In this document: positions 10,128 to 18,229 of the stretch, one piece after another
Position numbering within the stretch: the stretch's first letter is position 1
Layout: the number at the start of each line of letters is the position of its first letter
NCBI RefSeq assembly: GCF_000473365.1
Contig: NZ_KI421517.1
Location: forward strand, 4,476,296 to 4,540,295
Source: Adhaeribacter aquaticus DSM 16391
GTDB lineage: Bacteria; Bacteroidota; Bacteroidia; Cytophagales; Hymenobacteraceae
Reading direction: 5' to 3'
Length of the DNA: 64,000 nucleotides
The notes under the pieces: model-generated
The model's input: the letters and a program-made list of their open reading frames with translations, nothing else
The model's database searches: none
What the model was told of the DNA's origin: nothing
Made by a program: the position numbers and the translations under genes

Positions 10128-10135
10128 TAATTTTG
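10128..10135 (+). promoter_or_regulatory. Candidate Bacteroidota -7 box of ftsX operon
   Basis: TAATTTTG matches the TAnnTTTG consensus and lies 17 bases before the ATG of ftsX. No clear -33 TTTG is present at the standard distance. Its position supports ATG 10153 over the TTG at 10147. Confidence 0.5.
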
Positions 10136-10152
10136 CAGGCAACACGTTGGGC

Positions 10153-11052
10153 ATGGCACAAAATCAATTGAAACCAATCCGGAAAAAGAAGTTGGGTAAT
10201 TACCCGCATACCATGGTAATATTTAGTATTACCCTATCTCTCTTTGTGATTGGTTTATTTGGAATCTTATTAATTCATGCAGGCAAACTTTCTAAAATAA
10301 TCAAAGAAAGTATTGAGGTTCAGGTTTATCTGGACCGCGACCTAACTCAACCTCAATTAGCTGCTTTAAAAAAGACATTATCTAAAAAAGAATACATTGC
10401 TTACAAAGAGAAAGAAGCCCAGGTAAGATTTTTTTCTAAAGAAGAAGGCGCTAAAGAATTTATAAAAGAAAGTGGCGAAGACTTTTTAACCTTCTTGGGT
10501 GAAAACCCTTTACGGGATGCTTATATTCTTAAAATAAACCCAGACTTTTCTGAATCAAATCAATTAAAAGAAATTAAAAGCGACCTTGAAAATATTCCTG
10601 GAGTTTTTGAAGTACAATACGTAGAAAGCTTGATTACCTCAATCAATAAGAACCTTCAAAAATTAAGTATTATTCTAATCAGCTTTGCTGGTATTCTAGT
10701 ATTGGTTGTTATTATTTTAATCAATAACACTTTAAAACTGGCATTGTTTTCCCAGCGCTTTTTAATCAGGAGTATGCAATTAGTAGGTGCTACTTCTTAT
10801 TTTATCCAACGGCCGTTTTTAAACAGAGCTACTTTTCAGGGCATTATTAGTGGCATACTGGCATCTCTTTTATTAATGGGTTTGTTAAAGTATGCTTATT
10901 ACCAACTAAATGAACTGTATGTGCTCCGCGATGAACTCCAAATTGTCATATTGTTTGGATGTCTTATTGCTTTAGGCTGTATTTTAGGCTTTTTCAGCTC
11001 TTACCGGGCTGTAAAAAAGTACCTGGGCATGTCGCTGGATGAGCTGTATTAA
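10153..11052 (+). CDS. ftsX: Cell division ABC-transporter-like permease FtsX
   Basis: Membrane partner of FtsE; together they couple septum formation to peptidoglycan hydrolase activation. The protein (299 residues from ATG 10153) has the family layout: one N-terminal membrane helix (about 22-46), an extracytoplasmic domain (about 50-165), and three C-terminal helices (about 173-193, 225-245, 263-285). A TTG six bases upstream would add two residues but falls too close to the likely transcription start. The gene leads the run ftsX-DUF3098-uppP-truB-ribF. ftsE lies about 50 kb away at 61325-62035. Confidence 0.93.
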   Translation: MAQNQLKPIRKKKLGNYPHTMVIFSITLSLFVIGLFGILLIHAGKLSKIIKESIEVQVYLDRDLTQPQLAALKKTLSKKEYIAYKEKEAQVRFFSKEEGAKEFIKESGEDFLTFLGENPLRDAYILKINPDFSESNQLKEIKSDLENIPGVFEVQYVESLITSINKNLQKLSIILISFAGILVLVVIILINNTLKLALFSQRFLIRSMQLVGATSYFIQRPFLNRATFQGIISGILASLLLMGLLKYAYYQLNELYVLRDELQIVILFGCLIALGCILGFFSSYRAVKKYLGMSLDELY

Positions 11053-11103
11053 ACTCAAAAATTACTTTACATAATAGTTACCAAACTTTTTTCAAAGTTT
11101 AGA

Positions 11104-11319
11104 ATGGAGAATAAAAATAATTTTGCCTTCGGCCGGAAAAACTATATCATCATGTTTATCGGTATTGCGGTGTTAGCATTGGGCTTTATCATTATGTCAA
11201 TAGATAAAGAACAATACGGATTGGGCTTTTTTGGCTTAACCTTGGGCCCCCTTGTTGTTTTCTTAGGTTTTATAATTGAATTCTTTGCCATCATGGTTAA
11301 AGATAAAAAAGACGTTTAA
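11104..11319 (+). CDS. DUF3098 small membrane protein
   Basis: 71 residues with two predicted membrane helices (about 14-34 and 43-64) separated by a short SIDKEQYGLG turn. The layout and its place between ftsX and uppP match the DUF3098 family of Bacteroidota. The molecular function is unknown. The stop codon abuts the uppP start (no spacer), which suggests translational coupling and co-transcription. Confidence 0.88.
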   Translation: MENKNNFAFGRKNYIIMFIGIAVLALGFIIMSIDKEQYGLGFFGLTLGPLVVFLGFIIEFFAIMVKDKKDV

Positions 11320-12159
11320 ATGAGTTGGTGGCACGCTATTATTCTGGCTATTGTTGAAGGCCTGACAGAATTTTTGCCGGTTTCTTCTACCGGACACATG
11401 ATTATCACTTCCAGCCTGATGGGCATAAGTGCTTCTGAATACACAAAGATGTTTACGATAAATATCCAGTTCGGAGCAATTTTATCTGTAGTAGTACTGT
11501 ACTGGAAACGTTTCTTTCAATCTGTTGATTTTTATAAGAAATTATTAATTGCTTTCATCCCAGCTATTATAATAGGGTTTGCCTTAAACGATGTAATTGA
11601 TGAGCTCCTGGAAAGTGTTACTACGGTAGCCATTTCTTTAGTACTTGGGGGTATTGTTTTGCTTTTTATTGACAAGTGGTTTAACAACGATCCTACTCAT
11701 ACCACCCCCTCTAACCGACAGGCTTTTGTTATTGGGTTAGCCCAATGCATTGCCATGGTTCCAGGCGTTTCCAGATCAGCTGCTTCTATTATTGGTGGTT
11801 TGGCTCAGGGCATTTCCCGGAAAGCTGCCGCCGAATTTTCTTTCTTTCTGGCAATTCCTACCATGCTGGCCGCTGCTTCCTATAAATTCTTAACTGATTT
11901 TTTGCACCTGGATTTAAAGGATGATATTCTGAAAATGAATTTACCTAAAATTCAGGCTAGTTTAGATTTATTAAGCGCACATGACTTACAGGTGCTATTA
12001 CTAGGAAATGTGGTGGCGTTTGTGGTGGCTATGTTAGCAATTAAATTTTTTATAACCTTTTTAACCAAAAACGGCTTTAAAATATTTGGCTATTACCGCA
12101 TTATAGTAGGCGTGTTGTTATTGGTATTGTTACTCATGGGTGTAGACCTAAAAGTATAG
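11320..12159 (+). CDS. uppP: Undecaprenyl-diphosphate phosphatase UppP (BacA)
   Basis: Integral membrane phosphatase that recycles undecaprenyl pyrophosphate to the monophosphate carrier for peptidoglycan and surface polysaccharide synthesis. The 279-residue protein shows the two signature motifs: [15 protein letters not shown] (Glu13, Glu17, His26) and [10 protein letters not shown] (about 148-157). About eight hydrophobic helices are visible. It starts directly after the DUF3098 stop and ends two bases before truB. Confidence 0.97.
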   Translation: MSWWHAIILAIVEGLTEFLPVSSTGHMIITSSLMGISASEYTKMFTINIQFGAILSVVVLYWKRFFQSVDFYKKLLIAFIPAIIIGFALNDVIDELLESVTTVAISLVLGGIVLLFIDKWFNNDPTHTTPSNRQAFVIGLAQCIAMVPGVSRSAASIIGGLAQGISRKAAAEFSFFLAIPTMLAAASYKFLTDFLHLDLKDDILKMNLPKIQASLDLLSAHDLQVLLLGNVVAFVVAMLAIKFFITFLTKNGFKIFGYYRIIVGVLLLVLLLMGVDLKV

Positions 12160-12161
12160 AC

Positions 12162-12854
12162 ATGAAGTTTGATTTTGAAAGTGGAGAAATACTTTTAGTA
12201 AATAAACCCCTCTCCTGGACATCTTTTGATGTTGTAAAAAAAGTTCGGAATATTTTACGGGTGAAAAAAATTGGCCATGCCGGAACCTTGGATCCGTTGG
12301 CAGAGGGCTTATTAATTTTATGTACCGGTAAATTCACCAAAAAAATTGAAGAAATTCAGTCGCAGGAAAAAGAATATACCGGGCACTTTACTTTAGGGCA
12401 AACCACTCCTTCTTTTGATTTAGAAACAGAAGTGGATGAGGTAAAAGACTATACTTACTTAACACCAGAAGCCATTAAAGCCGCAGCAAAAAGCTTTGAA
12501 GGATTAATCCAACAAACGCCTCCGTTATACTCCGCCGTTAAAATAAATGGTGAAAGGGCTTATACTTTGGCGCGTAGAGGCGATACGGCTGAAATAAAAT
12601 CCAAAGAAATAGAAATAAAAGCCTTTGAAATAACCGGAATTGAGTTACCCTTAGTTTCATTTAAAGTTATTTGTTCTAAAGGCACTTATATCAGGAGCTT
12701 AGCCCGCGACTTTGGTCAAAATTTAGGCTGCGGAGCCCATTTATCTAAATTAGTGCGTACCCGTATAGGTGCTTATGAATTGCAGAAAGCTTTAACTCTT
12801 GATGATATTTTAGCCTTGCGAAAAGAAATAATCCAGGATGGAAGTCATTCGTAA
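12162..12854 (+). CDS. truB: tRNA pseudouridine(55) synthase TruB
   Basis: Makes pseudouridine at position 55 of the tRNA T-loop. The catalytic aspartate is Asp44 in GHAGTLDPLAEGLL; KINGERAYTLARRG and CSKGTYIRSLARD are further family motifs. At 230 residues it lacks the C-terminal extension of the E. coli enzyme, which is usual in this phylum. The last 17 bases overlap ribF in another frame, so the two are probably translationally coupled. Confidence 0.97.
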   Translation: MKFDFESGEILLVNKPLSWTSFDVVKKVRNILRVKKIGHAGTLDPLAEGLLILCTGKFTKKIEEIQSQEKEYTGHFTLGQTTPSFDLETEVDEVKDYTYLTPEAIKAAAKSFEGLIQQTPPLYSAVKINGERAYTLARRGDTAEIKSKEIEIKAFEITGIELPLVSFKVICSKGTYIRSLARDFGQNLGCGAHLSKLVRTRIGAYELQKALTLDDILALRKEIIQDGSHS

Positions 12855-13770
12855 TCTTCAGGATTTTCCGGAATTAGCACATGCAGTTGTTACCAGTGGC
12901 ACCTTTGATGGTGTGCACCAGGGCCATCAGAAAATAATTAACCGGCTTGTTCAATTAGCCAGCCAATCAGGAGGTCAAAGTGTGGTGATAACCTATTGGC
13001 CCCATCCCCGGCAGGTACTTAATCCAGGTGATGCTTCTTTGAAATTATTGTCTACTATTGAAGAACGTATTTTCCAGTTAAGTACTTATCCTATTGATTA
13101 TTTACTCATTATTCCTTTTACCAGTGATTTCGCTAACCTTACTTCAGAGGAATATATCCAGCAAGTATTAGTGCAGACTATTAAAAGTAAGGTGCTGGTG
13201 ATTGGCTATGATCACCGTTTCGGGAAAAACCGCGAAGGCAGCTTTGACTATTTAAGTAAAAATGCCCACCGGTATGGCTTTCAGGTAGAGGAGATACCGG
13301 AGCATGACATTGAGCATGTGGCCGTTAGTTCTACCAAAATAAGAGCCGCTTTAGGGTCTGGTAAAATAGCTACAGCCAATAAATATTTGGGCCGGCCCTA
13401 TTCACTTACCGGCCAAGTTGTTCACGGCAAGAAATTAGGCCGAACCATTGGCTACCCAACAGCCAACATTCTGGTACCGGAAGCCTACAAACTTATTCCG
13501 GCTCAGGGCATCTATGCCGTACAGGTACAAGTAAATAACAACTTATATTGTGGCATGTTAAGTATAGGAACCAACCCTACAGTAGGTGGCACTACAGAAA
13601 CAGTGGAGGTTAATATTTTTGATTTTAATGAGGAGATTTACGATCAGTTTATAACCATTCATTTTATCCAGTACCTGCGTCCAGAAGAAAAATATAATAG
13701 CTTAGAAGCACTAAAAGCCCAACTTCTTATAGACAAACAAAACTCATTGCTAGCCTTAAGCAATCATTAA
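12838..13770 (+). CDS. ribF: Bifunctional riboflavin kinase/FAD synthetase RibF
   Basis: Converts riboflavin to FMN and then FAD. The N-terminal adenylyltransferase half carries GTFDGVHQGHQ (about 22-32) and the SSTKIR motif (about 165-170). The C-terminal flavokinase half has GRTIGYPTANI and the MLSIGTNPTVGG loop. The 310-residue length is standard. It starts inside the end of truB and appears to be the last gene of the ftsX run; no strong terminator follows. Confidence 0.96.
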   Translation: MEVIRNLQDFPELAHAVVTSGTFDGVHQGHQKIINRLVQLASQSGGQSVVITYWPHPRQVLNPGDASLKLLSTIEERIFQLSTYPIDYLLIIPFTSDFANLTSEEYIQQVLVQTIKSKVLVIGYDHRFGKNREGSFDYLSKNAHRYGFQVEEIPEHDIEHVAVSSTKIRAALGSGKIATANKYLGRPYSLTGQVVHGKKLGRTIGYPTANILVPEAYKLIPAQGIYAVQVQVNNNLYCGMLSIGTNPTVGGTTETVEVNIFDFNEEIYDQFITIHFIQYLRPEEKYNSLEALKAQLLIDKQNSLLALSNH

Positions 13771-13913
13771 ACCTTCACTCTTTTGTTTTTTATCATCTCC
13801 TTAATCTGCTTTAAAGGTTAAATTATTTTTCCCAAAAGGTGGAGTTCTGCCGCTATTTTTAAAAATATTTTAATTCTTCAAAGAGCCTTATTTACCAAAT
13901 AAGAACTTTATTC

Positions 13914-13929
13914 TAACAGCCTGCTGTTA
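13914..13929. promoter_or_regulatory. 16-base palindrome upstream of the GNAT/nitrilase fusion gene
   Basis: TAACAGCCTGCTGTTA has perfect 7-base arms around a 2-base centre, 49 bases before the start codon at 13978. The size fits a dimeric repressor operator, but no regulator is linked to it, so this remains a candidate only. Confidence 0.3.
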
Positions 13930-13977
13930 TCAATTAAACAAATCCCTATTATTGCATAAAACAGATATTACAGGGCT

Positions 13978-15540
13978 ATGGCTGAAAAAAATAGAGAAAC
14001 TGAACATAAATTAACCCTCCGCCAATTACGCTTATCCGATTATAAGGCTATAAAAGCTATCATGGATAAAGTGTATTCGAACTTGGGTGGTTCCTGGACT
14101 AAAAACGAGTTTGCTAATTTACTAGGAGCTTTTCCCGAAGGACAAATATGTATTACAGATAAAGGTAAAGTAGTTGCCGGCGCATTAAGTATAATTGTAA
14201 AATACTCCGATTATGGAGATAATCATACCTATGAAGAAATTGTAGGTAAAGGTGAATTTAATACGCATAACCCGGATGGCGATACGTTGTATGGCGTGGA
14301 TGTTTTTGTTCATCCTGACTACCGGAACCTACGCCTAGGCCGGCGTTTATATGATGCCCGTAAAGAAATGTGCGAAAACCTGAATTTAAGAGCCATTATT
14401 GCGGGCGGAAGAATTCCAGGTTACCAGGAGCATTCGGAAAAAATGTCGCCAAAAAAGTACATCCAGATGGTGCGCAACAAAGAAATTTATGATCCCATCC
14501 TAACCTTCCAGCTGAGTAATGAATTTCACGTTCGGAAAATACTGAAAAGTTACATGCCGAGCGATTTAGAATCGAAGGCCTATGCCACTTTGCTGGAATG
14601 GATTAATGTGTATTATGAACCGCGGGAGGAAATTATTGGCGGGCAGAAAAAAGTAGTTCGGATTGGTATTGTGCAATGGCAAATGCGTAGCTTAAAATCA
14701 ATTGATGATTTGCTGCAGCAGATTGAATTTTATGTTGACACGGTAAGTAGCTACAAAGCCGACATTGTTATGTTTCCGGAGTTTTTTAATGCTCCGCTTA
14801 TGGCTCTTTCCAATGACCCCTCTCCTTCTGCAGCTATTCGTACGTTAGCAGATTATACCACAGAGGTTCGGGAAGCCATGATTCATATGGCTTTGTCTTA
14901 TAACATAAATATTATTGCCGGCAGCATGCCGGAGTATAACAACAAGCAATTACATAATGTAAGTTATTTATGCCGCCGGGATGGCACTTACGATAAGCAA
15001 TATAAACTACACGTTACCCCGGACGAAGCACATTACTGGGGTTTACGGGGAGGCCATAAATTACAGGCTTTCGATACGGATATAGGGAAAATTGGTATTC
15101 TGATTTGTTATGATGTCGAGTTCCCGGAATTAGCGCGGATGCTCTCAGACGAGGAAATGAAAATTTTATTTGTCCCTTACTGGACAGATACCAAAAATGC
15201 TTATTTACGGGTACGCCGTTGTGCACAAGCCAGGGCAATCGAAAATGAATGTTATGTGGCCATAACCGGTAGCGTAGGCAACTTGCCAAGGGTGGAGAAT
15301 ATGGATATTCAATACTCGCAATCGGCTGTTTTTTCACCGTCTGATTTTGCCTTTCCTCATGATGCCGTGGTAGCGGAAGCTACTCCCAATACCGAGATGA
15401 CTTTAATTGCGGACTTAGACTTAGACTTACTTAAAGATTTAAATTCTACTGGTAGTGTAAGAAACCTGCGCGACCGCCGGAAAGATCTATACAGCCTAAG
15501 CTGGGTATTGAAGAAAGAAATTACAGATACAGTGTTTTAA
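13978..15540 (+). CDS. GNAT acetyltransferase-carbon-nitrogen hydrolase fusion
   Basis: A 520-residue fusion. Residues about 10-215 form a GNAT N-acetyltransferase domain (VDVFVHPDYRNLRLGRRLYD is the acetyl-CoA loop). Residues about 226-515 form a nitrilase-superfamily amidohydrolase with the complete Glu-Lys-Cys triad: Glu268 in MFPEFFNAP, Lys343 in DKQYKLHVTPDE, Cys377 in GILICYDVEFPE. Such fusions are known as a conserved family of unassigned substrate; acyl transfer plus amide hydrolysis on one small metabolite is inferred. It stands alone with its own terminator. Confidence 0.92.
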   Translation: MAEKNRETEHKLTLRQLRLSDYKAIKAIMDKVYSNLGGSWTKNEFANLLGAFPEGQICITDKGKVVAGALSIIVKYSDYGDNHTYEEIVGKGEFNTHNPDGDTLYGVDVFVHPDYRNLRLGRRLYDARKEMCENLNLRAIIAGGRIPGYQEHSEKMSPKKYIQMVRNKEIYDPILTFQLSNEFHVRKILKSYMPSDLESKAYATLLEWINVYYEPREEIIGGQKKVVRIGIVQWQMRSLKSIDDLLQQIEFYVDTVSSYKADIVMFPEFFNAPLMALSNDPSPSAAIRTLADYTTEVREAMIHMALSYNINIIAGSMPEYNNKQLHNVSYLCRRDGTYDKQYKLHVTPDEAHYWGLRGGHKLQAFDTDIGKIGILICYDVEFPELARMLSDEEMKILFVPYWTDTKNAYLRVRRCAQARAIENECYVAITGSVGNLPRVENMDIQYSQSAVFSPSDFAFPHDAVVAEATPNTEMTLIADLDLDLLKDLNSTGSVRNLRDRRKDLYSLSWVLKKEITDTVF

Positions 15541-15546
15541 CCTTAA

Positions 15547-15595
15547 TTATAAATAAAAAAGGCTCCTGAATTGCAGGAGCCTTTTTTATTTATAA
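15547..15595 (+). terminator. Rho-independent terminator after the GNAT/nitrilase gene
   Basis: Hairpin with the GC core GGCTCCTG/CAGGAGCC, a 5-base loop, and A-run/T-run flanks that extend pairing to about 22 base pairs. It starts 7 bases past the stop codon. Confidence 0.92.
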
Positions 15596-15692
15596 GCACC
15601 AAAAATACTTTTCGCAAACCTATTTATATACTACCAAATATTCTAAAGTTTAAATTCTGCCTACTATTTACAAAACACTAAAATCAAATAAC

Positions 15693-15700
15693 TAAATTTG
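15693..15700 (+). promoter_or_regulatory. Candidate -7 box of hisS
   Basis: TAAATTTG matches TAnnTTTG and sits 20 bases before ATG 15720. The GTG at 15702 is only two bases past the box, so it cannot be the start if this promoter is used. Confidence 0.5.
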
Positions 15701-15719
15701 CGTGCTATTATTAGAGAGC

Positions 15720-17093
15720 ATGAGCAAAGAGAAACCTTCTATTCCGAAAGGAACCCGTGATTTTGGTCCGCAAGTAGTTGTAAAGCGGAATTATATATTT
15801 TCTACAATTCGTAAGACATTCGAGAAGTTTGGTTACCAGCCATTAGAAACACCAGCCATGGAAAATTTATCAGTACTTACTGGTAAATATGGCGAGGAAG
15901 GCGATCAACTTATCTTTAAAATATTAAATTCTGGCGACTATTTAACTAAAACTACGGCAACCGACTACGAAGCCGGTAGCAAAAACCTGTTGCGCAAGAT
16001 TTCAGAAAAAGCTTTACGCTATGATTTAACGGTACCCTTTGCCCGCTTTGTGGTAATGAACCGGAACGAAATCAGTTTCCCGTTTAAGCGGTACCAAATT
16101 CAGCCGGTATGGCGGGCTGACCGGCCACAACGGGGCCGTTACCGGGAATTTTACCAATGCGATGCCGACGTAGTGGGCACCAGATCCTTGCTTTGTGAGG
16201 CAGAGATTGTGCTGATGATGGATGAAGTACTTAGTAATTTAGGTATAACCGATTTTACTATTAAAATAAACCACCGTGGCATTTTAGCAGGTATTGCCGA
16301 AGCTATTGGCCAAAAGGGACGGGAGGCTGAAATTTGTGTAGCCATTGATAAACTCGATAAAATTGGACTGGAAGGCGTACAAAAAGAACTTCTTGAAAGA
16401 GGCATTACAGCAGAATCCATCTCGGCATTAGAACCAATTTTAAATATTGCCGGCGATAATACCTCTATCTTAAACGCACTAACTGAAATTTTAAAAGATT
16501 CGGAAGAAGGGCAGCGTGGTTTAAGCCAAATACAGGAGGTATTTGCCTACCTGAAGAACTTCCAAATTAAAAATGCCAATGTTTCGCTGGACATTGCCTT
16601 AGCACGCGGACTCTCCTACTACACCGGTTGCATATTTGAGGTTAAAGTTAATAATGCCAATATGGGCAGTATTAGCGGTGGCGGCCGGTACGATAACTTA
16701 ACCGGTATGTTTGGTTTGCCCGATGTATCTGGTGTTGGTTTTTCTTTTGGTGTAGACCGTATTTACGATGTAATGGAAGAACTAAATCTATTCCCGGCTT
16801 CCGGCCAAACCATTACCAAACTGCTCATAATAAATTTTGATAAAGCTTCTGAACAATACTCGTTGCCGTTGTTGCAGCAATTCCGGCAAGGTAATATTGC
16901 CACAGAACTTTACCCGGAAGCGGCCAAGCTTAAAAAGCAAATGACTTATGCTGATCAGAAGAAAATACCTTTTGTATTATTGGTTGGTTCTGAAGAAATG
17001 CAAACCGGGATTTTACAATTAAAGAATATGCAAACCGGTGAACAACAAGCTTTAAGGGCTGAAGAAATTATATCCATCCTGCAACAGCAATAA
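15720..17093 (+). CDS. hisS: Histidine--tRNA ligase HisS
   Basis: Charges tRNA-His. The class II synthetase is 457 residues from ATG 15720 and begins SKEKPSIPKGTRDFGP. Motif 2 is in FKRYQIQPVWRADRPQRGRYREF; the histidine-specific signatures ARGLSYYTGCIFEV and GGGRYDNL are intact, and the C-terminal anticodon-binding domain follows (about 365-457). A GTG at 15702 would add six residues but is less likely given the upstream -7 box. The stop is two bases before the next gene, so the three following genes probably form one transcript. Confidence 0.97.
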   Translation: MSKEKPSIPKGTRDFGPQVVVKRNYIFSTIRKTFEKFGYQPLETPAMENLSVLTGKYGEEGDQLIFKILNSGDYLTKTTATDYEAGSKNLLRKISEKALRYDLTVPFARFVVMNRNEISFPFKRYQIQPVWRADRPQRGRYREFYQCDADVVGTRSLLCEAEIVLMMDEVLSNLGITDFTIKINHRGILAGIAEAIGQKGREAEICVAIDKLDKIGLEGVQKELLERGITAESISALEPILNIAGDNTSILNALTEILKDSEEGQRGLSQIQEVFAYLKNFQIKNANVSLDIALARGLSYYTGCIFEVKVNNANMGSISGGGRYDNLTGMFGLPDVSGVGFSFGVDRIYDVMEELNLFPASGQTITKLLIINFDKASEQYSLPLLQQFRQGNIATELYPEAAKLKKQMTYADQKKIPFVLLVGSEEMQTGILQLKNMQTGEQQALRAEEIISILQQQ

Positions 17094-17095
17094 CT

Positions 17096-18229
17096 ATGGC
17101 TTTAGCTATTACCAATAGGCAGCTTACCTTGGCCAATCTGACCAGTGTTGTGAAGGAAAAACCTTTACTGGAATTAGACGCTGATTCGTTAACCAGGAAA
17201 CAAGAAGAACCGCAAGCAGACAAGCAAGTACAGACGGCAGTTGCCGAAGCCTACCTGGAGGCTCATGTAATAGGTTTTGAGGCGGAGTTGCCAGAAGATA
17301 TCATCCGATTAGCTTTAACTCTGCAGATTTACCTGCTTGGTAAAACGCCTGATTCGCCGGTACCTGATTCCATATTAAACCGGCTGTTGGCTTTTTATAA
17401 CCGGGAGGTATTTCCTATAGTTTTGAAACCTGCCCCGGAAGCAAGCCTTTTAGCACAATTGGCAGCGCCTTTATTGGGCAAAGGGAAAGTGCGTTTCCAG
17501 AGTTATGAATTGAACGCAGCAGATGTACTGGAAATGTTCAGTTGGGATCCGTTACCTTTATCGCCAGCAGAAGTTCAAATGTTTGTCCGGACAAAAAGTT
17601 TTAGGTTTACTTTCCTGGCCCATTCGCTTATTCAATTAAAACCATATCTAAATTGGTATACCTATCTATCAAAGGTATTTGAGCAAATTGCCTCACCAGT
17701 GGAAGGTAAAAATAAAGGAGCCTCGGAACTGACTACTGCTTTTGAGGCACTACAAGAAGCCGTAGAGGCTGAATTAGCAGCTCCGGATCAAAGTAAAAAT
17801 TTAGAAAGCCTTCTCAACCATTTTTTGGTTACGCTTTCAGAATCTGTTAATTTAATAGCTTCTTACACAGCAGAAACGTTTACTAATTTAATGGCTACTT
17901 CGGAGCCTCCTGCCCTTAGCAGCTTTTCTTTAGCGCATGAATTAACAATATTCCTGCAACAACAAGTTACCAGCATTAGCTTAACCCAGCAGAACATGCC
18001 GGTACTAAATGAACAATTTAACATCTTAGTTAAGCTAACCGAACAAGTTATGGCGTTAGGCTTCTGGTCTGTAACGCAGGTAGGAAAAGTATTTAATTTA
18101 GCCGAAGGAAATTTAACCTTAGGTACATATTATCATTCCAGTTTATACGTTCCTAAAGAAACAGTAAAAGACCAATTGGTAAAAGTCCAAACGTTTATTA
18201 CAAATACAACTCCTATTGCATTAACTTGA
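17096..18229 (+). CDS. Aromatic amino acid (histidine ammonia) lyase-like protein lacking the catalytic MIO motif
   Basis: A 377-residue soluble protein. Its first part follows the HAL/PAL pattern: ITNRQLTLANL and LELDADSLTR at the N-terminus, YLEAHVIGFEAELPEDIIR like the LLxSHAxGxGxPLPxxxxR segment, then an RLLAFYNREVFPIVLKP block and an LLGKGKVRFQ strand-like block. In true lyases the Ala-Ser-Gly in a GxVGASGDLAPLAH loop cyclises to the MIO cofactor. Here the loop reads PAPEASLLAQLAAPLLG (Glu115, Ala116, Ser117, Leu118), with Gly-Asp replaced by one Leu, so MIO should not form. The protein is also short (family about 500). I read it as a probable pseudoenzyme, remote homology only, function unknown. 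It follows hisS by two bases and overlaps the next gene by four. Confidence 0.65.
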   Translation: MALAITNRQLTLANLTSVVKEKPLLELDADSLTRKQEEPQADKQVQTAVAEAYLEAHVIGFEAELPEDIIRLALTLQIYLLGKTPDSPVPDSILNRLLAFYNREVFPIVLKPAPEASLLAQLAAPLLGKGKVRFQSYELNAADVLEMFSWDPLPLSPAEVQMFVRTKSFRFTFLAHSLIQLKPYLNWYTYLSKVFEQIASPVEGKNKGASELTTAFEALQEAVEAELAAPDQSKNLESLLNHFLVTLSESVNLIASYTAETFTNLMATSEPPALSSFSLAHELTIFLQQQVTSISLTQQNMPVLNEQFNILVKLTEQVMALGFWSVTQVGKVFNLAEGNLTLGTYYHSSLYVPKETVKDQLVKVQTFITNTTPIALT

